A stretch of DNA of 64,000 bases, from positions 248,001 through 312,000 of the forward strand of contig CAVZGP010000011.1 in the NCBI GenBank assembly GCA_963774765.1. Reading direction: 5' to 3'. Shown here one piece after another: positions 1 through 10,100 of this stretch. The stretch is from Sva-07 sp963774765 (GTDB lineage: Bacteria; Actinomycetota; Acidimicrobiia; Acidimicrobiales; Ilumatobacteraceae). The notes beneath the pieces were generated by a model. The model was given only the letters and a program-made list of their open reading frames with translations, did not search any database and was not told the DNA's origin. The number at the start of each line of letters is the position of its first letter. The stretch's first letter is position 1. The position numbers and the translations under genes were made by a program.

Positions 1-361
1 CGACGAAGCCGATCTCCTCGCGCGCGGCCTCGCGGACACCGTCGTCGGTGCGCAGACGCTCGACCTCGCCGGAGAGCTGGCCGTTGACGCGCTGTAGTTC
101 GTCGAGTTCGGCCTGCCGCTGGACGAGTTGGTCGCCCTGGTCGAACCAGGTTCCGATCGGAAGGATGAACACCGCTGCAGCGATGGTGCCGATCACCAGC
201 AACACGAAGGCGCCGCTGAACAGCGCCAGCTTGGGTCGCCGGAAGATCCGTTTCTCGACCGGGATGGGACGCGTGAAGTCGCCGAGGCGCGAACGTCCCT
301 CGTCAGACGCCTTCGCGGGTTCCTTCGGCCTCGGGATCGAGGTGGTCTTCGACCGACTCAC
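1..361 (-). CDS. divIC: FtsB/DivIC-family septum formation initiator (partial, runs off the window)
   Basis: This is the N-terminal 120 codons of a bitopic cell-division protein; the C-terminus lies outside the window. A GTG start at 361 gives a basic cytoplasmic tail of about 50 residues. One membrane helix follows (LALFSGAFVLLVIGTIAAAV, about residues 50-69), then a heptad-rich coiled coil (QLVQRQAELDELQRVNGQLS). The fragment ends in the family-typical REEIGFV near the edge. It lies downstream of eno on the same strand, the classical actinobacterial eno-divIC order. In the family, DivIC/FtsB pairs with FtsL in the divisome. Calling it DivIC rather than FtsB rests on gene order. Confidence 0.85.
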   Translation of the reverse strand, partial: MSRSKTTSIPRPKEPAKASDEGRSRLGDFTRPIPVEKRIFRRPKLALFSGAFVLLVIGTIAAAVFILPIGTWFDQGDQLVQRQAELDELQRVNGQLSGEVERLRTDDGVREAAREEIGFV

Positions 362-418
362 GCCGCCATTGTCGCAGCCCTCGCCCCCGATTCCGTGGCA
401 CGTTCACCAACAGGCAGT

Positions 419-531
419 CGGTTGCGATGAGCGAAACCGCCGTATCCGGTCGTTTCGCTCATCGGTGGGGCACGCAAGCCGGTTGCGATGAGCGAAACCG
501 CCGTATCCGGTCGTTTCGCTCATCGGTGGGG
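419..531. repeat. Tandem 52-bp repeat, each unit a 12-bp-stem hairpin, between eno and divIC
   Basis: Positions 419-470 and 480-531 are identical, 61 bp apart. Each unit holds an inverted repeat with arms GATGAGCGAAAC and GTTTCGCTCATC around a 14-nt loop, at 426-463 and 487-524. The nearer hairpin starts 24 nt after the eno stop. A terminator or RNA-processing role between eno and divIC is inferred. No U-tract follows either stem. Confidence 0.8.
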
Positions 532-547
532 TCGGCCTGAGGCTGAG

Positions 548-1829
548 CTATGACAACGGCGCCAGCGCGGCGCGGCCGCGGTACTCGGCGGTGTCGCCGA
601 GTTGGGCTTCGATGCGCAGCAGCTGGTTGTACTTGGCGACACGATCGCTGCGCGCTCGGGGCTCCGGTCTTGATCTGGCCGCAGTTGGTGGCGACGGCGA
701 GGTCGGCGATGGTGGAGTCCTCGGTCTCGCCGGAGCGGTGGCTCATGACCGAGGTGTAGCCGTGGCGGGTGGCCAGCTGCACCGTGTCGAGAGTCTCGGA
801 GAGCGAGCCGATCTGGTTGACCTTGATCAGGATCGAGTTGGCCACGTTCTGCTCGATGCCCATCTGCAGCCGGGTCGAGTTCGTGACGAACAGGTCGTCA
901 CCGACGAGCTGCACCTTGTCGCCGATCGCTGCGGTGAGCGTGGCCCAGCCCTCCCAGTCGTTCTCGTCCATCGCGTCTTCGATCGACACGATTGGGTAGG
1001 TGTCGACGAGACGCTTCCAGTAGTCGGTCATCTCCGTCGGCGACAACACCTTGCCCTCGCCGGTGAGGTGGTAGGCGCCGTCGCGAAAGATCTCGCTGGT
1101 GGCCGGGTCGAGGGCGATGGCGATGTCGTCGCCCGGGGTGAACCCGGCCTTGGTGATCGCTTCGACGAGCACCCGGATGGCCTCTTCGTTCGAGTCGAGG
1201 TTCGGCGCGAACCCACCCTCGTCGCCGACCGCCGTCGACAGTCCACGGTCGTGGATGACACCTTTGAGCACGTGGTACGTCTCGGTTCCCCACCGCAGCG
1301 CTTCGGAAAAGCTCGGCGCACCGACCGGCATCACCATGAACTCCTGGAGGTCGATCGAGTTGTCGGCGTGCACGCCGCCGTTGATCACGTTCATCATCGG
1401 CACCGGCAGCACATGGGCGTTCGGCCCACCGAGGTACGTGTAGAGCGGCAGGTCGAGCTCGATCGCCGCCGCCTTCGCGATCGCCAGGCTGGTCCCCAAG
1501 ATGGCGTTGGCGCCGAGCCGTGACTTGTTGTCGGTGCCGTCGAGGTCGAGCATCACCCGGTCGAGGAATCGTTGATCGGTCCCGTCGAAGCCCTCGAGCG
1601 CTTCGGCGATCTCGTCGTTCACGAACCCGACGGCGTTCAGCACGCCCTTGCCGCCGTAACGATCGCCTCCATCGCGCAACTCGACCGCCTCGTGCTCGCC
1701 GGTGGAGGCTCCCGACGGCACCGCAGCCCTACCCAATGCTCCGGAATCGAGGAGCACCTCGACCTCGACGGTGGGATTCCCACGGGAATCCAGAATCTCG
1801 CGTCCGGTGATGCTGAGGATCTCGCTCAT
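548..1829 (-). CDS. eno: Enolase, with a one-base frame disruption near its 3' end
   Basis: Phosphopyruvate hydratase converts 2-phosphoglycerate to phosphoenolpyruvate in glycolysis. The start MSEILSITGREILDSRGNPT is the canonical enolase N-terminus, and SIEDAMDENDW, DDLFVTN and the catalytic-lysine region KVNQIGSL are present. After CGQIKTGAP the frame departs from the family. Removing one base at about 656 restores the expected tail (RVAKYNQLLRIE to ALAPLS) and a TAG stop at 548-550, giving about 426 aa, the usual length. Without the correction the frame runs on to 459 through the tandem repeat. Because eno is essential, a sequence error is more likely than a real mutation. Confidence 0.93.
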
Positions 1830-1957
1830 GGTTCCAACGTATCGGAGCGGGCGGTCACCCTCCGAGTGTCGGCGGGCCCGATCTGGGCGAGGGAGAACCC
1901 GCTGGTGCGGGCAGGTTTTCTCTCAAGGTACTCACCACCGGGGCCGATGACGACGAC

Positions 1958-3784
1958 ATGGAACCGCTGGATCCTCGACTGCGCGGCGCGACGATGCCCC
2001 CGCCGGTGGGTCCGATCGTGCCAGCGGCACCGATCACCACGAGGCTCGCCGTCACTCCTCCTCCACCACCTCCTCCACCACCACCACCACCACCTGCGCC
2101 ATCGTCGCTGTCGTCGTCGCGAGCGTCACTGCGCTCGAATGAACCACAGTCGTCGGCGTGGACGAACCGGGCTCCCGCGCCGTCGACACACGTCGGCGCG
2201 GCGCACTCGCGAGTGTCGCCAGGTGTCGCTCTCAGCGCGATGGCGCCGTGGCGAATCGCCGGAGCCATCGCGTTGGCGACCACGTTCGCACTGATGGGCT
2301 GGCAGGTGCAGCGATTGATCGACGGCCAGCCGTGGTCGAACTCGGTGATGTGGATGTCGGTGATCGCCGGAGTCGTGGCGGCTGCCTGTGTGCTGGGATG
2401 GACGTGGGTCACCATCTCCAACGCACGTCGGCTGGTCGAGCCGGCGAACCGCGCGAACGTGCCGAACCCCGGTGCGGCGGTGCGCACTTGGATCGTGCCG
2501 TTCGTCTTCGTCGGTGTGGCCGTCGCACTGGTCGTGATCCTGGGCGAACGGTCGGAAACGACTCCCGACGACACGGTTTCGGCGGTGCCGCTCGCCGTTG
2601 CCGTCGTCGCGCTGCTGCTGGCGATTCCGATGACCTATCGACCCATGCATCACCTCGCCAACGCGGTGCGCCAGGTCGGTGGGTACACCGTTCGAGTCGC
2701 CCAGTGGATGTGGGTACCGGTGGTGATGGCGTTGGTCGGCGTCGCCTCGATCATCGCGCTGCGCTACGCCGGCGTCTACGACACGCCAACGTCGGCAACG
2801 GCCACCGACGAATGGGTACCGCTGTGGGTGATCGCCGTAGTGGCGATCGCTCCCTGTGTCATCACGGTGCTGCTCGCCTGGCGAGCGGCCTCGTCGGTCG
2901 AGGACGCGATCACCGTCGCGGCCGCTCGTCGTCGCCTCGGCGCGCCGACCACGCCGCCGACGGCGCCACGTACCCGCCGTCGACCGGCGTCCCCCGCTGA
3001 CCGCCGCATCTCCATGACCGAGCGGATCGAGCTGTTGCCGGGTGCCGAACTGCTGCGGCTCATCATGGTGACGCTGATGGCCGGGCAAGCGCTGTTGAGC
3101 CTCGTCGGCGCGATCGTCACGGGGATGCTGTGGCTCGATTCGCGTGACACCGGCGTGCTCCCGGCTGAGCGCCTGCGAGCGTGGGATGCGCTCGACGCGC
3201 TCCGCGCTGCGTCGGCTGGCGTCATTGCGGCGTTGCTCGTTGCCGTCTTCGCCTGGACCGTCGTGACCGTGATCAACGCGCGCCGGACCTCCGGTCGGCG
3301 CTTCAACCCGCTCTTCGCCGCGTTGTGCTGGCCGGCGTCGGCCGCAGCCGTCTGGTGGATCGCCGACCGGATGATTGTCGACGCCTCCGTCGGTGGCGTG
3401 GTGCTCGGGTTCGCCGCGCAGGCGGCCGTGCTCGCCGTGCCGTTCCTCGTACTCGAGCGCAGCGCCGATGCCGTCGGTGCACGGCGGACACCGCTGCGTA
3501 TCGTGTTCGTGCTCGCCGTGGTGCTCTTGGTCCACGTGCAGGGGCTGGGTGGGTTGCTGCGTCTGCCCGACTCGGCAACCACGACCGACATCGGCCGTCT
3601 GTCGGGCTACCTGGCGATCGGCGCGCTCATCCAGCTGTGTTCGACTCTCGCAGTGACCGATGCGTGCAGCGCGCTGTCGCGTTCGTGCCGACATGAGGCC
3701 GATCATCACAACATGCTCATCGACGCTCGATCTGGTGCTCGTGATCGCGCGACTCCTCCTGCCAGGACGGTGTCGTCGCCGTGA
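1958..3784 (+). CDS. Proline-rich polytopic membrane protein of unknown function
   Basis: I do not recognise this 608-aa protein. After a short N-terminus it has an uninterrupted run of 13 prolines (about residues 34-46), a Ser/Ala-rich linker, then two membrane halves of about six predicted helices each. The first helix is near 101-120 and the last near 550-570. A basic, proline-rich cytoplasmic loop joins the halves at about 325-350. Its stop overlaps the GTG start of the next gene (GTGA), so the two are co-translated. Both proteins have a proline-rich N-terminus followed by helices, which suggests a duplicated family. The pair interrupts the otherwise minus-strand mazG-eno block. DUF4328-like families are a possible distant match, unproven. 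Confidence 0.7.
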   Translation: MEPLDPRLRGATMPPPVGPIVPAAPITTRLAVTPPPPPPPPPPPPPAPSSLSSSRASLRSNEPQSSAWTNRAPAPSTHVGAAHSRVSPGVALSAMAPWRIAGAIALATTFALMGWQVQRLIDGQPWSNSVMWMSVIAGVVAAACVLGWTWVTISNARRLVEPANRANVPNPGAAVRTWIVPFVFVGVAVALVVILGERSETTPDDTVSAVPLAVAVVALLLAIPMTYRPMHHLANAVRQVGGYTVRVAQWMWVPVVMALVGVASIIALRYAGVYDTPTSATATDEWVPLWVIAVVAIAPCVITVLLAWRAASSVEDAITVAAARRRLGAPTTPPTAPRTRRRPASPADRRISMTERIELLPGAELLRLIMVTLMAGQALLSLVGAIVTGMLWLDSRDTGVLPAERLRAWDALDALRAASAGVIAALLVAVFAWTVVTVINARRTSGRRFNPLFAALCWPASAAAVWWIADRMIVDASVGGVVLGFAAQAAVLAVPFLVLERSADAVGARRTPLRIVFVLAVVLLVHVQGLGGLLRLPDSATTTDIGRLSGYLAIGALIQLCSTLAVTDACSALSRSCRHEADHHNMLIDARSGARDRATPPARTVSSP

Positions 3785-4815
3785 CGTCCGCCAGCGAGCC
3801 GCTCGGCGTGCCGGCTCTCCCCGCCGCGGTCCCACCGTCCCCCGTGCCGCCGTCGGCAGTGTCGCCACCGCCACCTCCGCTCCCACCACCGGCCGTCGAG
3901 GGGGCGCCGGGTGCCACCATCCCACAAACACCCGACACGCTGGCACCCGTCACCCAGATGGCGATGTCGCAGCCGCCCGCCCCCGAGCCCTCCGAGCCGA
4001 GCATCGGTGCGTTCGGTTCTCACGCATTCACCCCGTTGCGCTCCGAGCCTCCCCCTCGACTGTTCGCCACGTGGTGGCTCCGATACCTGCTCGCGCTCTC
4101 TCAGCTCGTGGCGATCTGCGTGGTGCTGATGCGTGAATTCGCCGTGCCCGGTGCGATGGACGCGCCGTTCGTCGTTGTCCCACACGTCATGGTCGCCGTC
4201 ATGCTCGTCGGATGGAGCGCGCTTGCCATGCTCGACGCCGCCCGCCTCGTCCCCGCGACGCGCTACCAGCAGCCGTCGCGCGCGTGGGTTGCAATCGTGC
4301 TGTGGCTCGGCGCGTTCGCGGCTCCGGTCGGCGCGCTCGTCGTCATCGACCGCCTCCAGGAACGCTTCGCGGAGAGCACCGACGATCTGCTGCCGATCGC
4401 CATCGGTATCGGTGCGCTCCTCGCGTGCTTCGTGCTCGTCTGGTTGCCATTTCGCTACCACATCCGTCAGGCCCACCGAATCGGCGCGCCGGTCAGGGTC
4501 GTGGCGGCGTGGTTCTGGCTGCCGCTGCTCGCTGCGGTCGGCGTGTTCATCGCCATGGCACTCGGGCTGCACGACCTGCTCGCCGAAAACGGCTTCACCG
4601 ACCTCGAACGGACTGTGCAGGTGGCCGTGCTCTACGGGGTGCCCGCGCTGATGTTTGCCATGACCACGTGGCGTGCGACCACCGTGTTCGACGAGGTCAT
4701 CGAACTGCGTTGGATGCGCTGGCGCAACGAGTGGGAGCAGACGCTCGTGGCCTTCGCCGCGCAGCCGACCCCCGGGCCCGAAGCGTCACCGGCGATCGAC
4801 CATCGCCGGTCGTGA
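3781..4815 (+). CDS. Second proline-rich membrane protein, paralogue of the upstream gene
   Basis: This 344-aa protein starts at GTG 3781, inside the stop of the preceding gene. Residues 10-60 are almost entirely Pro, Val, Ala and Ser with several short polyproline runs. From about residue 95 there are roughly six hydrophobic helices separated by arginine-rich loops. It therefore resembles one half of the 608-aa neighbour: single-set membrane domain here, double-set there. The acidic loop RLQERFAESTDD sits between helices three and four. It ends 15 bp before the mazG stop on the opposite strand. No enzyme motif is visible. A scaffold or stress-envelope role would be guesswork. Confidence 0.7.
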   Translation: MTSASEPLGVPALPAAVPPSPVPPSAVSPPPPPLPPPAVEGAPGATIPQTPDTLAPVTQMAMSQPPAPEPSEPSIGAFGSHAFTPLRSEPPPRLFATWWLRYLLALSQLVAICVVLMREFAVPGAMDAPFVVVPHVMVAVMLVGWSALAMLDAARLVPATRYQQPSRAWVAIVLWLGAFAAPVGALVVIDRLQERFAESTDDLLPIAIGIGALLACFVLVWLPFRYHIRQAHRIGAPVRVVAAWFWLPLLAAVGVFIAMALGLHDLLAENGFTDLERTVQVAVLYGVPALMFAMTTWRATTVFDEVIELRWMRWRNEWEQTLVAFAAQPTPGPEASPAIDHRRS

Positions 4816-4830
4816 TCGGGACGGGTCCGA

Positions 4831-6318
4831 TCACGACCGTGACTTGACCTCGTCCCAGAGACCGTCGAGCGTCGACAGCTCGGCGCCGCGCAGGTCGATC
4901 CCACGCTCGAGCGCGAGTCGTTCGACACCCTCGAATCGGGCACGGAACTTGTCGGTCGCTGCACGCAGCGCCAGTTCTGGATCGATGTGCAGGTGGCGAG
5001 CGACGTTCACGACGGCGAACAACAGGTCGCCGAGTTCGTCGGTGGTGGCGGCGTCGACGCTGGCGGAATCGGCCGTCGCCTCGTTCATGGCAGTGTGGAG
5101 TTCGCCCGTCTCCTCGGCGATCTTGGCGAACGCGCCGGCGACGTCGGGCCAGTCGAAGCCCACCTTCGATGCCTTCGAGCCGACCTTCGCGGCGTAGGCC
5201 AACGCCGGCATCGAGCGTGGGATGCCGTCGAACGCCGAGGTTCGCGACTTCTCGTGGCGCTTGATGTCGTCCCAGTTCGTCAATACCTCGGTCGTGTCGA
5301 GGTCGGTGCCGACGAGATCGCCGAAGACGTGCGGATGGCGGCGCACCAGCTTGTCGTGGATGCCGTTGGCGACGTCGGCAATCGTGAACCGACCCTCCTG
5401 CTCGGCGATCGTGGCGTGGAACTCGATCTGGTACAGCAGGTCGCCGAGTTCCTCGATCAGATCGGCATCGGGATCGACATCGTCCGCCACCACGCCGTCG
5501 TCGAGCCCATGGATGGCGTCGACGACCTCATAGGTCTCCTCCAACAGGTGGGGGATCAGCGAGTCGTGGGTCTGTTCGATGTCCCACGGGCACTGTTCTC
5601 GCAACGTGCGGGTGAGTTCGTGGAAGCGGACGTAGGCGGCGCCGACGGGTGCCGCGAGATGAGGGATCCACAGCGACGTGAGATGGTCGGCGTCGATCGT
5701 GCGGTCGAGTTCATCCCACGTGGTCTCGACGATGCGTTCGTCGTCGGTTCCGAGCGCATACAAGATCGTCACCGGCTCGTCGCCGTGCGCCTCCTCGACG
5801 GCCAGCTTGATGTCCGACAGCACCCAGTTGGCATGGGTGTGGGCGACGAGCAACGGGCCGCGCTCGCCGGCGGCGGCCGTCGCGAACTCGTGGCCGTCGA
5901 CGAGGCGGACTCCTGTCTCGACCGGGTCGATGCCGAGCCGAGCCCACGCGACGTCGAGGAACGACATCGCCGGGCGTAGGTCGCACTCGACGTCGTCGTT
6001 GTCGAGCAGGTACCGCACCGTGCGTTCGAGCACCAGCGGTGAGCCCGGCACCGCGTAGAGGATCTCGCCGTGCTCGCCGGCCGCAGCGACGAGCGTGTTG
6101 GCGATCTCGATGTAGACGTCGTCGAAGGTGTCGGCGGCGTCGTAGAGATGGTCGAAGGTCGTCGCATCGGGCACGAGGTCGGCCGACGGATGAATCGACG
6201 TGCGCAGGTAGCGGTGAGTGGCTCGTGCGATCTCTTCGTTCGTTTCGACGGTCACGTGGTCGTGACCGCCGGGTCCGAGGCCGACGACGACGATGCGTGG
6301 TCGTTCGCCCGGATTCAT
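4831..6318 (-). CDS. mazG: Tetrapyrrole-methylase/MazG fusion, nucleoside triphosphate pyrophosphohydrolase
   Basis: This is a 495-aa YabN-type fusion. Residues 1 to about 230 resemble SAM-dependent tetrapyrrole methylases (VVVGLGPGG at 10-18; YAVPGSPLV). The C-terminal half carries two MazG repeats with the EExxE...ExxD pattern, EETYEVVDAI with EELGDLLYQIEFH and EETGELHTA with DELGDLLFAVVNVA. MazG hydrolyses NTPs to NMP plus pyrophosphate and clears aberrant nucleotides. ATG 6318 is chosen because it begins just before the methylase motif and 4 nt after the upstream stop; the open frame further upstream lies inside that gene. It is translationally coupled to the SurA-like lipoprotein gene. 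Confidence 0.92.
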   Translation of the reverse strand: MNPGERPRIVVVGLGPGGHDHVTVETNEEIARATHRYLRTSIHPSADLVPDATTFDHLYDAADTFDDVYIEIANTLVAAAGEHGEILYAVPGSPLVLERTVRYLLDNDDVECDLRPAMSFLDVAWARLGIDPVETGVRLVDGHEFATAAAGERGPLLVAHTHANWVLSDIKLAVEEAHGDEPVTILYALGTDDERIVETTWDELDRTIDADHLTSLWIPHLAAPVGAAYVRFHELTRTLREQCPWDIEQTHDSLIPHLLEETYEVVDAIHGLDDGVVADDVDPDADLIEELGDLLYQIEFHATIAEQEGRFTIADVANGIHDKLVRRHPHVFGDLVGTDLDTTEVLTNWDDIKRHEKSRTSAFDGIPRSMPALAYAAKVGSKASKVGFDWPDVAGAFAKIAEETGELHTAMNEATADSASVDAATTDELGDLLFAVVNVARHLHIDPELALRAATDKFRARFEGVERLALERGIDLRGAELSTLDGLWDEVKSRS

Positions 6319-6322
6319 GTCG

Positions 6323-7072
6323 TCAGCCCAGGGCGACGACTTGGCCGGTCGTGGCGTCGAACGTGCCGTAGCGGGGGTCGACGAAGACGTCGGCGGCGGA
6401 GAGCCGGTTGGCGTGGTCGATCGTGCCGGTGACGGTTGCGGCGTCGGTGTCACTCAGTGTGTCGAACGGTCGGAACGACAACACGACCCACGCGAACTCA
6501 TTGCCCTCGGTGTCGAACAGCGGTGCCGTCGCGATGGGGTCGTCGGCGGTGAGGCCGGCGGCCACCTGGACGAACTCGACCTCACCCGACTCGGCGATCT
6601 GGTCGCTCGTGATGCAGCCGATGTCGCCACCGGCATCGCCGAGGCTCGGGTCGAGGTTCTCAGCGGCGAGAAGTTCCTCGAAGTCGGTGCCGCCTGCCAG
6701 CTCGTCGGCCACGCGTGTGGCGGTGTCCTCGGCCTCGACGACGATGCCGTTCAGGCACATGGTGCCGCTCGATGGGAGCCCGGCGTCGTAGAGCGCAGCG
6801 GCCTGGTCCTCGTCGACGCTGCCGGTGTCATCGGTGGCGATCTGTTCCTGAATCCATGTGGTGATCTGGGCCCGGACGGCTTCGGCGGGCAGGAGCTGGT
6901 CGCTCGGCGCGCCGAGTTCGGTGAGCTTGGCCTGGAAGGCGTCGTCGGTGAGTGTCGCATCTCCGACGCGGGCGACGTTGTTGCTGTCGGAGAACGTGGC
7001 GCACCCCCCGGTGAGCGCAGCAACCGCGGCGACGGACAACACGAGCGGGAAACGTCGATTCACCCGCCGCAC
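6323..7072 (-). CDS. SurA N-domain/parvulin-like lipoprotein
   Basis: A 249-aa exported lipoprotein. Residues 1-24 form a signal peptide with lipobox LTGGC (Cys24 would be lipidated). It is followed by VARVGDATLTDDAFQAKL, typical of the SurA/PrsA N-terminal chaperone segment. The region from about 100 to 170 (MCLNGIVVEAEDTATRVADE, then GGDIGCITSDQI) resembles a degraded parvulin rotamase fold with two extra cysteines. It sits between mfd and mazG, the position held by a conserved lipoprotein in many actinobacterial chromosomes. Whether it has isomerase activity is unknown; a chaperone for exported proteins is the likely role. Confidence 0.8.
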   Translation of the reverse strand: MRRVNRRFPLVLSVAAVAALTGGCATFSDSNNVARVGDATLTDDAFQAKLTELGAPSDQLLPAEAVRAQITTWIQEQIATDDTGSVDEDQAAALYDAGLPSSGTMCLNGIVVEAEDTATRVADELAGGTDFEELLAAENLDPSLGDAGGDIGCITSDQIAESGEVEFVQVAAGLTADDPIATAPLFDTEGNEFAWVVLSFRPFDTLSDTDAATVTGTIDHANRLSAADVFVDPRYGTFDATTGQVVALG

Positions 7073-7111
7073 GCTACCGCTCCCACCCGGTCGCTCCCAG
7101 GTCGGTGCATC

Positions 7112-7174
7112 GGTCCTCCGGGGACGGGGCCGGGAGGACCCAGGGTCCGGGCGGGGACGGGGCCAGGGAGGACC
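7112..7174 (-). repeat. GC-rich 29-31-bp tandem repeat directly after the mfd stop
   Basis: There are two near-identical units on the minus strand, 7144-7174 (31 bp) and 7112-7140 (29 bp). The unit consensus GGTCCTCCCY begins one nucleotide after the mfd TGA, and each unit has complementary GGTCC/GGACC ends. The same two-unit array occurs at 31760-31824 after another stop codon. Confidence 0.85.
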
Positions 7175-7175
7175 G

Positions 7176-10100
7176 TCAGGTGTCGGCGGGGACGAGGTCG
7201 CGGAGGAAGCCGGACAAGAACGTGCTCGGGTCGGCGCCGCGGGGGAGGGGGACCACGAGCTGGCCGAGGTCCTCTTTGTATTTGGCGCCCTTGGAGATCC
7301 GGCGCAGCCGCATCGTCTCGGACAGCTTCAGCTCGAGCGGACCCAGCTTCGCCGTGCCGCCGCTCGACGCCGAACCCGAGATCTGGATGTCGTTGATCGC
7401 GAGGCGATGGCATTCGGCGCGCAGGTAGCCGACGTGCAGGAGTGATTCGGCGGGAGCGGGGAGCGGACCGTAGCGGTCCTCCCACTCGGTGCGGATGTCG
7501 TCGACCTCGGCCTGCGTGGTCACCCCGGCGAGGCGGCGGTAGGCCTCCAGCCGCAGCTCTTCCTTGGCGACGTAGTCGGTCGGCAGGAACGAGTCGGTCG
7601 GCACGTCGAGCTTGATCTCGGCGGCGGCCTCGGGTTGCGGCTCGCCCTTCATTTCGCTGACCGCCTCGGTCACCATCTGGCAGTACAGGTCGTAGCCGAC
7701 CGCCGCGATGTGGCCGGACTGCGACTCGCCGAGCAGGTTGCCGGCGCCGCGGATCTCGAGGTCGCGCATCGCGATCTTGAAGCCCGAGCCGAGATCGGTC
7801 GACTCACCGATCGTGCGCAGCCGCTCGTACGCTTCTTCCGTCAGCACCTTGTCGCGCGGGTAGAAGAGGTAGGCGTACGCCCTCGATCCCGACCGCCCGA
7901 CGCGTCCGCGCAGCTGGTGCATCTGGCCGAGTCCGAGCAGATCGGAGCGTTCGACGACGAGCGTGTTCACCGTCGGCATGTCGATGCCCGACTCGATGAT
8001 CGTGGTGCAGACCAGCACGTCGTACTGGCCGTCCCAGAAGTCCTGCACGACCGTTTCGAGCCGGGCCTCGTCCATCTGGCCGTGCGCGATGGCGATGCGC
8101 GCCTCGGGGACGAGCTGGCGCAGGCGGGAGGCGGCGGTCTCGATCGACTGCACCCGGTTGTGCACCCAGAACACCTGGCCCTCTCGCAGCAGCTCGCGGC
8201 GGATCGACTCGATCGCGACGCGCTCGTCGTACTCGCCGACGTACGTGAGGATCGGCATGCGGTCGGCCGGCGGGGTCTGCAGCAACGACAGGTCGCGGAT
8301 GCCGACGAGCGACATCTCCAACGTCCGCGGGATCGGTGTGGCGGAGAGCGTGAGGACGTCGACGTTCGTCTTCATCTTCTTCATCGTTTCCTTGTGCTGC
8401 ACGCCGAAACGCTGCTCCTCGTCGACGACCAGCAACCCGAGATCCTTGAACTTCACGTCGTTCGCGAGCAGGCGATGCGTGCCGATGATGCAGTCGACCT
8501 CGCCGGTCTTGACGCCCTCGATCACCTTCTTCGCCTGGCCCGCGGTGAGGAAGCGCGACAGCGTCTCGACGCGAATCGGGAACCCGGCGAATCGGTCGGC
8601 GAACGTGTTGCCATGTTGAGTTGCCAACAAGGTGGTCGGAGCGAGCACGGCGACCTGCTTGCCGTCCTGGATCGCCTTGAACGCTGCCCGGATGGCGACC
8701 TCCGTCTTGCCGAAGCCGACGTCGCCGCACAGCAGTCGGTCCATCGGGTGGGCGAGCTCCATGTCGCCCTTGATCGCCTCGATCGCCGTGCGCTGGTCGG
8801 GCGTCTCGACGTACGGAAACGCCTCTTCCATCTCGTGCTGCCAGGGCGTGTCCTGGGCGAACGCGTGGCCTTCGGCGTTGACGCGTTTCTGGTAGAGCAC
8901 CACGAGTTCCTGGGCGATCTCGCGGACCGCCGAGCGGACCTTGCTCTTGGTCTTCGCGAAGTCGGAGCCTCCGAGGCGGTGGAGCTTCGGTGCCTCGCCG
9001 CCGACGTACTGGCGCAGCGTGTCGATCTGGTCGGACGGCACGTAGAGCTTGTCGCCGCCCTTGTACGAGATCAGCAGGTAGTCGCGCTCGACGCCGCCGA
9101 TTGCCCGCTTGACCATGCCCTCGTACTGGCCGACGCCGTGCTGGTGGTGCACGACGTAGTTGCCGGCCTTGAGGTCCTCGAACGTCGACGCCGACTCGCG
9201 CTTCTGTTTACGGACGGTGCGGTGGGCGCGCCGGCGGCCGGTGAGGTCGCTCTCGGCGACGATCGCCACCTTGGCGTTCGGGAGGGTGCAGCCGCGGTGC
9301 AGCGGAGCGACGGTGACGCTGCCGCCGGCCTTCAGCTCGGCGCCCGGCGCGATCACGGGAAAGTCGAGGCCGCTGTTGAGCAGGAGGTCGTGGAGGCGCT
9401 GCGCCGAGCCGGTGCCGTCGGCGGCGACGACCACTCGATAGCCCTTGCCGATCAGGTCGACGAGCCGTTCGGTCAGGCCGGAGCCGTCGCCGGCGACCGG
9501 GCCCCAACCCGAGGCCTCCACGAGTGGCGTGTCGGGCGACTCCGGGGTCGAGTCGATCGACCAGAACGAACCAGCCGCGTCGAGCAGCGTGTCGGGATCG
9601 GCGTGGAGGCGGGGGAACGACTTGTCGGGATCGCGTGCCCAGGTGGAAGCGAGCGTGCGGGCGAGGTCGTCCTCCTCGGCGATCAGGTCGAGCGCACGGT
9701 CGCGCATCCGGCGCGGCTCGACGAGGACGACCTTGGCCGCTTCGGCGAGGACGTCGGTCAGCAGCCGGTCGTCGTCGACGAGCCACGGCAGCCAGCTCTC
9801 CATGCCGTCGAAGTGCACGCCCTCGGCGAGGCGTTCCCACTGCTCGCGTCCCCACGGCTCGGTCGCGACGAGGCGACCGGCACGTGCGCGTACGTCGTCG
9901 GTTGGCATCAGCTCGCGGGCGGGAAAGATGATGACTTCGTCGAGGTCGTCTGTCGAGCGCTGGTCGTTGACGCCGAAGCGGGTCAGCCGGTCGACCTCGT
10001 CACCCCACAGGTCGATGCGGATCGGCGCGTCGGCGGTCGACGGGAACACGTCGACGATCGCGCCCCGACGGGCGAACTCGCCGCGGTGCTCGACGAGTTC

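Noticed and set aside
419..531. Tandem repeat considered as a CRISPR array
   Set aside because: There are only two units, the spacing is 9 bp and there are no cas genes.
2126..3946. A 606-codon minus-strand frame opposite the proline-rich membrane genes
   Set aside because: The translation is hydrophilic Arg/His/Gly-rich noise, whereas the plus strand gives regular membrane helices and overlapping start and stop codons.
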